DNA of 64,000 bases from Enoplosus armatus (lineage: Eukaryota > Chordata > Actinopteri > Centrarchiformes > Enoplosidae), in the NCBI RefSeq assembly GCF_043641665.1, contig NC_092180.1:15617891-15681890 (forward strand). Reading direction: 5' to 3'. Below are positions 24,176 to 34,200 of this stretch, in pieces (within the stretch, counting starts at the first letter, position 1; each line of letters opens with the position of its first letter). The notes below the pieces were generated by a model. The model was not told the DNA's origin. It worked only from the letters and a program-made list of their open reading frames with translations, and ran no database searches. The position numbers and the translations under genes are program-made.

Positions 24176-26677
24176 CCAGTGCAAAGCAAAACAAAACCTT
24201 ACAGTGCCAGTGTCATATCTTTAAGACAAACTTTATTACTAATCCAAGCATATGATGGAACTGTTAAAACGGATTCACAATGCTGTGAAAATACCCTGGT
24301 GATTAGTTTTGTCTTAATTAATTAATGAATTGCATAATTATTTTGGGATTAGAACACAGCCCAGTTATTTCCTCTCAGTGTGCATGCATGCTGGTGGTCA
24401 GCTGGCTGTCAGCTGTAGTCTTCGCTGTGTGTTCAAGTGCAACCTTTAACAGAAAACATGAAGCATTGTAAAATCTTTATCAGTGCCAGTGCTTAGAGAG
24501 TGGAGATCACTGTATAGTTGTATGTATTTATCACTTCACTGCAGTAAACTCCTAGAATTATTGAGTGATTTACTCAATTACACAGTACAAAAATACCACT
24601 ACAGAAACTGAAACCTTAGTACTTATTTCTGAATGTTTTCTTGTTTTTACTTTGAAGATTCTCTGAAGAAAGTTAAGGCCAAGTCGAGGAGAAAAGAAAA
24701 GGGAGCTCTGTCGTCATGGTCAAGGTGAGGCGGCATGTACAGGCTATACATATCACAAAGGAGAACTAGTTTTACACAAATAAATCTGATTACTTTTAAT
24801 GGAAAGTACTAATCTGCATGTCAAACTGTTGTATAAAGTCATCTGCGGATCAAAAGGAAACTATGGAAATCCAATAAAATTACTCGAGTGATCAATCCGG
24901 TAATCTGATGGTGATTGTGAGACTACAATTTTGAAACGAAAAGCTCACTTTAAACTTAGCGTGTGGAGTTTAGTGGGCAGGGCCGCCCTATCAACCAGCA
25001 ACTCTGGAGAAGCTAAGCTAAATGTTTGTAGCCATTAGCCTCTTGAGGAGCAGAACTGAGTGATAATTCTCTGTGGGTTTGTCAGTGTGAATGACTCTCT
25101 TCACACAGTAATCTGATAAGAATACATTTTGTAAAAAAGTAATTGATGAGTGAAGCTCGACATGTAAACCAGTGGGATAGCAGTTATAGAGAGACAGACG
25201 ATTCAATTTGATAAAACCAGCAGAAAAGCAAGATTGTTGAAAAATGAATTATGGCTTTTCAGTTGCACTTACTAATTAAGTGTGAGGTCATCATTGAAGA
25301 TCCTCTGTTTTCCAGAAGTTTAACTCCCCGGGGACCTTTTTAGTAAATAAATATATTAACCCAAAAAAGGGATTATATCAGACCTACGATAGGCTGGCCC
25401 CCTCCCAAAGGTCTGCTGTGTGACTGGGACTTCAGGACTTAGTGTTCCAGTCTAAATCATGTGTCCCCTAAATCTTCATATGGTATGTTTGCCATTCATT
25501 TATAAAGAACTACTCCTTATGTTTATATCTGTCATGCTTGTTATATGCATTGCTGTGTTTTGTTTTGGTTTTTTTGTTTTTATGTCCTACCATGTATTCG
25601 CATCTGTTAGCACAAAATAAAGTGGGGAAAAAAACATCAATAAAGGCATTTAAAGTTTTTATCTACACAACAAAACAGTGTGCCTTGATTTCCTGGAACT
25701 CCTCCATACCTCTTATTTGTTGTCATATTTTCTTTAATATCGTGATACCGGGGATGTGACACATTCTTACAGTCATTAACAACAAATAACCCATTTACCA
25801 TAAAAAGACCACAAAAAAATGATTTCTCAGCAAGAAAAAATGACTGATAGACTAAGAGCAGTGAACCTTAAAGTACATCAAGAAGTAAAAGATCTTACGA
25901 AGCCCTTTTACTTTTTGGCTACTGACCTGAACTAGAGGCTCAGTGGTGATTGAAAGCCCCACTTATAGAAGCATACCAAACCAAAACATAATACATAATA
26001 CTCTAATACTACTACTGTTTGGTTTTAAAATCTGGTATACAGGGTTTTGTAATGTCCTGTTCAAGAAATGTTTAATGAAACTTCCATCCAAGTTGCAAGT
26101 GGTTTTACACTCCAACTTAAGCACAACTAGGTGTCAAACAACTACAGAAAAGAGATGTTAAATCAATCTCGCACATCATCACTTCTCCTGCAATTACAAC
26201 CTTTTCAGCTCCAGGAAAACTTTATAGCCTTTATTTCACTCTTTCTCTAAACACTTGGTTTCATAGTATACATATATTTTCACCTTTACCATTTTTTTGT
26301 TTAAAGACAAACATTTGTGTTTGTACTCCTAGTTGGGGAGTGGGTTCACCCTAATAGCACCATAATATGTTCCTACTCACCCCTACTCTCTATCCATGCA
26401 GTTTCAGTGTGAATTGGCATATAATCCATACAATACACACATCCACTGACACTTCCACAATTGTTGGCACAAGCACAAAACAAATTGCATTTGAAAAACC
26501 CTAAACTCTATCTTTCTGGAAACGCTGTACAGATTCCTCAGCTTTTAGAGTTAGATTCTACTGTAACTATGACTGAGAGACTTATATGTAAAAAAAAAAC
26601 CTGAAGTTAAGTTTGCATGCTTTACATTTCCAAATGAGGTTTTGTGTCTAATGACAAGTTTCTGTTTCTTCTTTCAG
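24176..26677. other. intronic DNA of the RWR-module gene, no clear gene
   Basis: This is mostly AT-rich sequence. The only coding-like piece is a possible small exon at 24658-24724. Nothing else was recognised. Confidence 0.5.
24658..24724 (+). other. possible small exon with a basic, NLS-like stretch
   Basis: An acceptor (tttgaag|) and a donor (AG|GTGAGG) flank 67 bases. The piece is phase-compatible with a donor at 23622 inside THAP exon 4 (phase 1 in) and with the exon at 26678 (phase 2 out), reading DSLKKVKAKSRRKEKGALS. If used, it would fuse the THAP protein to the RWR gene's 3' exons. It may equally be chance, since the THAP frame already terminates at 23669. Confidence 0.3.
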
Positions 26678-27770
26678 TTATGAAAGGAGATCTTTGATAT
26701 CGATGACCTCTACTGGGACATGTATGCTGGAGCCTACTGCGCTGTCATGTGTCGGACATGTGTCGTCCTCTGAAAGGTAAGTCATGACCTTGCCTTGTTT
26801 TTTCACACACAAATTGTACTGAGTTTGGTCGTTGACATTGTTTTAGCCCATAGAGTATATAATTTCATAACTTCAACTATCAACTGAGTCCCCTGACCAC
26901 GACAGACGACTTGAGATTTTAACCCCAATTTTTTTTGCATTTGCATTTACTTAGTCTATTAGCGGAGCACGACAGGAAACATGGGGGAAGAGGAAGGTAG
27001 ATGACTATACAAGCTACACAGACAGAATTGAACCAGGAACGTGGTGGTTACCCTGTGTCAGCCCCAGACCGCTGCACCAACAGAATACAGCCTTATATTA
27101 CGTTGCATGCTCTGGTTTGGTTCCATGGCTGTTGCATTTGATCACATCATATTTAGCAGGAATACATGTTGTGTTCGCCAGACAATTAATGTCCAAATGC
27201 TGTAATAACTTTTGAATTGTCAGAACATGACTTTCAATATATGTCTGCAGAGGTGAACAGTGCCATGAAGATGATGTTGAACATCAGAGTGAAACTACAC
27301 ACGTGGCATCAGAGGTGGACTGGCTCCAGGACAGGTTAGGATGTAGTAGAATGTACATTTCAGTAGGTTTATATATCTGTAAGTTCTGTACTGACTTTAG
27401 ATACACTGACTCTCGATCTTATTCAGTGTCCTCACTGTAATTTGTCTTTGTCAGTTTTGAGGAGATGGAGGTCACCATTGACGAGGACAAATGCACCAGT
27501 GTGGAGAACAGACTGTAATTTTGTACTTTATTATACAAGATATTTAGTATATTGATTTTTACTTCTGTGGCTCATTTGATTCTAATATCGGTCTTTTTTT
27601 AATCTAATAGATCAGACTTGGCTAGTGATGTGGACGATGTCGTAGAAACCACTAAGCTGAGGGTTCCAGGAGCTGAAGACAGCTGTGATGAAGAAGTCTA
27701 CGTACCAATAATTCCTCAGAGGTACCTGTATGTCTTTGATGAGGCTTATTTTCAAGAGTGGAGCTCTTAG
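26678..27770 (+). CDS. shared 3' coding exons of the RWR-module gene
   Basis: Exons 26678-26776, 27251-27334, 27455-27514 and 27611-27770 each enter and leave in phase 2 with GT-AG borders. They read YERRSLISMTSTG..., GEQCHEDDVEHQSE..., FEEMEVTIDEDKC... and SDLASDVDDVVET... ending EEVYVPIIPQRYLYVFDEAY before TAG. The acidic tract followed by a DE(D/E).YVP motif fits the middle of the transposon-related fish proteins that start with the RWR module; the usual C-terminal transposase-like domain is absent. An alternative is to splice at 27720 to an exon near 27906 that ends LQMHLC. A poly(A) signal lies at 28201. No enzymatic role can be proposed. Confidence 0.55.
26936..27075 (-). mobile_element. 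degraded tRNA-derived SINE-like remnant
   Basis: Read on the plus strand, gacaggaaacatgggggaag, then attgaaccaggaacgtggtg and ccagaccgctgcaccaac match the reverse complement of fish tRNA-headed SINEs, with gaacc corresponding to the B box region. The copy is diverged and lies in an intron between two exons of the RWR gene. Confidence 0.55.
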
Positions 27771-28200
27771 AAAATTCAGTATATTCTGTATATTGGAGTC
27801 CTGAAGATTTTCTTCTTAATCCACAATTTTGCCATGCAGAATCTGTTTATGTTTCTTGTATGTTTCTCCCCTCTTTCACATATTTTTGCTCAAATCTCAT
27901 CATAGAGAGGAAAATTGGAGCAGCAGTACAGTGAAAACTTTACAGATGCACCTATGTTGAAGAGACATGGATTCATGGATCCAATTAGACCACGCCCACA
28001 GGTTCAGGCAACAGCAATGCCCAATCCCAATGCAATACTGCACTAAAAGCAACACACAAATATGTTATTAGAATAATTATCTAATTATAAATAGGCTACT
28101 TAAGAATGATACTAAACAAGAATATTGTTTACTATTTAACCATAAAACTAAACTGACCAAAGATAAACTCAGCACAAAACCAATCCTCTGTGATTCCCAC

Positions 28201-28206
28201 AATAAA
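28201..28206 (+). terminator. candidate poly(A) signal of the RWR-module gene
   Basis: AATAAA lies about 430 bases after the TAG at 27768-27770 and before the znf280d-like copy. Use is inferred from position. Confidence 0.4.
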
Positions 28207-28531
28207 AGAGTATTGGAATATAGAAAGGGCAAAATGACTCAAAAAAGGGTTGCAAAGTAAAAAGTAAAGTCATCACTCATTGAACAGGAGTTTGTCCTTT
28301 CTCACTATTATAAGAATAACAATAGCAGTGGCAACAACAATAATAATACCAGTAATATTATTAATTAATCAAGTGGGGCTCTTAAGCCAAAGAGTGCGAC
28401 AAGGCGGCAACTTGAGCCAATGATTCTTTCACTCAGACTTGTCTTTGACTTACTTGCTTTGACTAATTGTTTGGGAGAAGTATAACGTAAATATTCATCT
28501 TTGGTCGTCTGTTTTTGGTTACAGGTCCAAG

Positions 28532-29617
28532 ATGTCTGAACTGTTACTGGAATGTGAAGAAGAGGAGCTGGAGCCATGGCAGAAACCAACGCCACATGTT
28601 CACTTGAAAGACGAGGATGATGTCACACCAAATTCTTTAAGATCATGTTGGTGTTTTCCAGCATCTGACTTCTGTACTCCTTTTATAACGCAAAATGACG
28701 GTTGAGTTGAAACATGTCTTTATTTATGCATTTCAAAATGACCTGCTACTATATATATTTGATATTTTAAAAATATAAAAGGTATTTAATAGATGGATTG
28801 AGCTAGACTATTTGCACGCCTGTGTGCTGTTTCACATATTCTCACCTAAAATGTTCATTTGTAAAAGTTAACTTGCATCTTGTTGAAGTGCCTGATTTGG
28901 TCTTTTTGTATGTTCTTACAGGTAACGACCAAACAGATTGTAAGCCGGAGCCTTCGCTTCTTCAAAGAAATGCAGTGAGTACTTTACCACCTGAACTGAA
29001 AACAAACTCCACAACCAAGTAATGATATAATTAGTATTATTTTGTGTGTAATAAATGACTTGAATAACAGGTGAAAAGTGTTGTAAATACCATGTCATAT
29101 ATTAAATGGTTGATACAGTGATGCTCATAGTGTTTGTTGAAATATGAACTCTTGTTTATCTTTTTTTTCTCAGGGCTTCATCGTGGCTTTTCCCCAATTA
29201 ACAAGCAACACTGAGTTCATTGGCTCTCTCGGGACACAGCGCCATGGCGGGAATTTATTTACAATAGTGCCAGGTAAAAATGAGGATGGTTTTGAGGAGA
29301 CTTTTCTGTAATCTTTTGTCATCTTTTCAGTGATTGTGTAATGTGCTTTGTGTTTCTATGATTATGACATTTTCTTTATTATCATTATCTTTTTTTAAGA
29401 GTTTGTTTGTTGTTTTTCAGCTGCTCAGCAGCAACTTTTCCAGAAAGTGGCTACAGCCACAGTAAAACATGAGGACTCTGAAGTTGTCCACACTTCTGAG
29501 GTGCATCAAATCAGCAACAACCCCGTGTCCTTTTCCAGTGTCCAAAGTCCTGCAGTATATGCAACATCATCTAACCGACTGCAGTCAGACCAGTCCAACT
29601 CAACGCACTTGTTTTAA
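28532..29617 (+). CDS. truncated tandem copy of znf280d N-terminal exons, open frame of 154 residues
   Basis: Exons 28532-28646, 28922-28974, 29174-29273 and 29421-29617 join in phases 1, 0 and 1, as do their counterparts in the full znf280d at 42693. The start [18 protein letters not shown] matches the ZNF280-family N-terminus; GFIVAFPQLTSNTEFIGSLG and AAQQQLFQKV match exons 4 and 5 of the full gene. The acceptors are retained and intron placement is the same, so this is a DNA duplication and not a retrocopy. Exon 2 is shorter than its counterpart, the first donor (GTTGGT) is weak, and the frame ends THLF with TAA before any zinc finger. I estimate about 75% identity over exon 3 (full-gene exon 4), so it is old; an open frame after that much change suggests selection or luck. 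It would encode an acidic N-terminal fragment only. Confidence 0.75.
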
Positions 29618-29662
29618 CGTACTTGAACTTGAATCAACTGGCACATCAAACAAACAATAGAT

Positions 29663-29668
29663 AATAAA
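29663..29668 (+). terminator. candidate poly(A) signal of the truncated znf280d copy
   Basis: AATAAA lies about 46 bases after the stop codon of the truncated copy, consistent with it being an independent transcription unit. Confidence 0.45.
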
Positions 29669-29699
29669 CTTTAGTGCACCAAGAGAACACACTCCCAAC

Positions 29700-31272
29700 A
29701 GTTATAATGGGTAAGTTATAATCACATGCGATTTGCCTGTCGGTCACATTCCACTTCAACTTACTGTAATATTATGTTCTGTAAAATAAATTCTTAAAGC
29801 AAAAAACATTTTCAGGTGCTTCATTGCTGTTTTAATCAAATGCATGGTATTGGTTCATAGTTTCTCTATAATACATTGAGATTTACTGGGATCAAACATT
29901 GTTCAATCTGATAATAAGTTGAAAGTTTCAGTGTAAAGCAGCCCAGAAGTGTTTAGTTTGCTACTGAGGGCTAACCATGGCTGCTGTTTTATAAAAGCTG
30001 GTCTAAATTGGTGCAGTTGTGAAGTCTCCTGGTTGATTCAGAACAATGGCAGCCTAGTATGTGTGTTCAGGAACAAGTCCTACTGTTTAGATTTGTGGGT
30101 TCTTCCTCCTGTGCTTGCACATTACTGATGAAAACATTTGGAAATTCTGAATGCGTGGCTAGAATTTACAGATGTAAGCTTTAAATGTGACGAAAAAAAA
30201 CGATTACAAATATTTTTTTAGCCTCAGCTTTTAAAGCAGATGAGTTAATGAGTCTAAACTGTCCACACTGGAAGCAGACCACATAGACTCGGCCTTGATG
30301 TGATGTGTGTGATCCCTGTACACAATGCACACACATGGCCTGAATAAACCTTGTCGTAGGGTGTTGAAATGGCATCTCATTGAGTCTTACCAGCAAATTA
30401 AAATTTGCATCAAAGCCAAAACCGATATGGAAAGCCACCAGTCTGACTTTTATTTTTTCCTTTTGTGAAAAATAAAAATCTTTATCTCAATTTAGTAGAT
30501 ATCAACTCTACTAACTGCATAGGCAGACCCGCAACAGTTACAGCTACTGTCTGTTACTACACTCACTCCTTTGATTTATTGACAGTATGTAAAATATAAT
30601 TTGTTTTCATCATCATTGACTGAATCAGTTCATTTATCTTTTACAACTTAGATTTGTAGTATTGTGATATCAGCACATCTCATTAGCCTGTAGACTACAT
30701 GCACAGCATGAGTGAATCACTTGACTCTGGCAATGTAATGATGGAAAAGACAGAATAGGGTGCAGGTTGAAGTGCACACCCTGTCCAATGTGATTGTGCT
30801 GTGTATTGCACTCCCAGTGGGCCTGAGGGTCAAAACACAGCAGCATTTCGCAAAATGTGTTATGTGAAATGTTGTGTGCAACCAGAGGTGGAGACTTACT
30901 ACAAGGCCAAAAACAGGTGGAGCATATTCTGTAATACAAGAGTAAAGGCACATACAGAGCCAGTTCAGTTGCTCCCGGGACCAGCTTGATGTATTGTACT
31001 CTTCAATAAATCTACAAAATACCAGACTGAAGATTAGTAGTGTGTTTATTACGAACCTTGTGGCAGGGGATAGATGCTATCATCCAAATATGATTATGAA
31101 TCAAAATAGTAGAACAGTTTTGAATCAAAATAGCAGAACATGTATCCCAGTGAGCACTGACACAAAATAGTCAGCATAGTTCATTTATGAAGGTCGTCTG
31201 AAGGTCAATTTAATCAAGTATTTTGATAGCTAGCTAATGCCAGTTTGTTTAGCCTATTTTTAGTTAAACTAC
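29700..31272. other. intergenic between the znf280d copy and the SLC1-family gene
   Basis: No gene recognised. The slc1 transcription start should lie near the right end, where TAGCTAGCTAA occurs (around 31230). Confidence 0.5.
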
Positions 31273-34200
31273 ATGAAAATGGAGAACCTTCTGGAGGATT
31301 ATGCAACTGATCACAGAGACTGTTGCAGCAACAGGAAGAAATGCTGGAACTACATTGTCAAGAATTTGTTTCTGGTTTCAAGTCTGCTAGCTGTTGCCCT
31401 GGGTAAGTTTTAACAAGGCAGTTGAACTATCTAACCTAGCTAGCATTAGCTAAAAAAAGATGTTGTTAGTATTAACATTAGCCAGCTAGCTAACTATGGA
31501 AATGTTAGTCCTGGCTTCTGTGCTGCTGGATTATTCATAGTGTGACCTTTTTTAGTATTTAAACATATCTGAATAACAAAAACACTAATTAATTAATTAA
31601 TTAATTACTAGTTAGTGAATAAGTATAATCTCAAATTATGTATTCATTTGAAAATACATTTTAGGCAAAGACATAAGCTATTGGTAATTAACTATACTGT
31701 CATTTTAACTATAAAAAAAATTAAAACGCTGCATTATGTTGCCAGGGCAACGCATAAAGCCCAGGTGATTTGAACATGGCGGCCGAAGACAGTCTCCCCA
31801 ATGAATCTGGGTTAACTAGTGTTTCCCGTAGCGCTGCTCACTGTGGTTGGGGTTAGGATTTAGGGGTCGAGTTTTTTAGGGTCAGGTTTAGATTAAAAGA
31901 ACTAGACTTAGCTACACACAACGGTAGCCGGCTAACTACATTGCTAACAAGCGTTAGCAGAGACAGTTAGCTCAGATCTCTCGCAGCTTCATCTAGTGAA
32001 CAGTTTGAGTCGTTGCATGTAAATGGCATGACAACAAAGATATCAAGTGATGGATTGTGGTTTACTATTGTGTGACTCCTGTTCGATGTAAGTCTTGGCA
32101 TTAGCCTACATGTGATATTGTGTTTGAATTGGCCGATGTGGTGTTTGAAAGCCCCGTTTCTCATCAAAGTAAGTCCCCCTCCACAACATGTGTGTTTGTC
32201 ATTGATACTTATTACTTGAATGTTTGAGCTGTGTAGAATTGAGTATGTGCAGTTCGACACTAGAAGGTTGTTTTCACATTCATCTGCTGAACAGGGACAT
32301 TTTCTCTGTACTCACCTTAAGTCTGAGTTCATGACATAGTGTACCTACAAGTATGATTTTATGATGTTCCAGCTAGTTTGGAAGCCAATCGTGGTCTATA
32401 TGCAACTTTTGTGAAAACTTTAGGCCTCAAGTACACATATATGTTCAGCAGTTAAACTTAATTAAAATTACGTTAATTTTTTTGTTGTAATTATAATATA
32501 TCTATGCTATTTTCACACAGGTATTGTTATTGGCATGATTGTCAAGACCTACTTCGTTCTGTCAGACCATGACAAACTCTTCACTGACTTTCCAGGAGAA
32601 ATACTCACATGGATGCTTCAGATGGTTACGGTTCCACTCATTGTGACAAGTGTGGTAAGAGGTAAGCTAGAGGTGTATTTCTAACTCTGTTAACTGTTTC
32701 ATCAGGTTGTCTCTCTTATACACGCCCTGTTAGGGCTAACAATAGTGTTTATTGTTTTTCATACCTCCTAAATCATTTGCAAAGCCTTTTCTTTCTGGTT
32801 TTAAAAAACCCATATTGTTTTGCTTGTGGTCACAGGGACTATTTCTTTGTTAGACAGTAGTCCCAATGAAGACTGTTGACTTCAAAGTCTGTAGATTATC
32901 CAGAGTAACTGGAACACTGTTCTCTGTAGCTTCCACAAACACACTTCCTGTCACCTCCATTGTGGCAGCACAAGACTCTGATATCTCAGAATCTCTCAAA
33001 AAATAAACGGAGAGTATCTGTGAGAGTAGACACCACTAGGTTTAAGTGGGAAAATATGTATTTTGTGATTTGGGTGAACTGACCATTCAAAGGAGTGATA
33101 TATGCAAAACCACTGTCCTTTTGCATTATTAAATAATTGTCACATCTATCAGGGCAAAAATATAAGTGCAATAAACAACATAGTTCTTTTTAATTACATT
33201 GTTTTTCATATGGTTTTAACATACATATATATTTCAAACAGGTAGTGAGTATCTGTATATAATTTACATGTCTGACACCAATGTCTCAGTTTGGCAATGA
33301 CATGTTTAAGTGTAAACAGCATACCTAAGCTAACTGTGTTGTCCTAACTAATCCATTATATTGCAGTGATGTATATATGTACCCATATATGACTTTGCTG
33401 GTCCTCTAACCTTTGGCTCATATCGTATGATCTATATGTTTTTTTATAGGAGTTTCTTGTCTGAGTGTTAACACCTCCAGAAAAATTGCTGTGCGCGCGA
33501 CAGTGTACTTTGTGTCGACGACTCTCATGTCTGTGACTATAGGTAAGAGAAATATAACATTATATTAAAGTATATTTTGGTTACTTTCACTTTCTTGAGC
33601 ACATTTCTGCATACAATTACATAATTATTGAACAGATATAACCTGAAACCTCTTTTTATAGCTTGATGTTCCTTTCTTGTTTTATTGAAGCGTGTAACTG
33701 TCATCAGCAGTCACTGTCATTTTCACATTATGTGTTATTTTCCATATTTTATGTATATTAATTATCATAAAGGCTAGTACTGAGTTTATGTTTGGTTACA
33801 AAAAGCCACAGGGCAACTATAAAACCTAAAGACAAGAAATCTTACTCACAGCAGATCTGACTTGCACTACGTCTTATATTTCCTCATTTCTAATAGACCA
33901 TTTATTCAACATTTAACAATATTTTATTCAGGGTTTTACAATTGAAATGCAAAAGTAAAAATCACACAAATATTTTCATTTAAAAAAAAAATCTAAATCA
34001 ATTGCAACATTTACAGTTGTGCCCCTAATCTTTGGATCAAACTTACCTGGTCAAAAAGGACTCTCTAATAAAGCACCAGTTTGGTAATTGTTCTTTTTTC
34101 TTCTTGATGTAAAGAACGTTGTGACTTCATTTTGTGAAGCACTATTGACAGCCTATATGGAACAGCTGTATTTATGTCCAACCCTGGATATGTGTTGTAG

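Noticed and set aside
26690..26770. A second frame of the exon at 26678 reads FDIDDLYWDMYAGAYCAVMC and looks protein-like.
   Set aside because: It has a TGA just upstream and cannot be joined in phase to any exon I found; the YERRS frame fits both exon 1a and 1b.
31967..32260. A 97-codon minus-strand open frame in slc1 intron 1.
   Set aside because: Composition looks random, no recognisable motif and no homologous exon partner.
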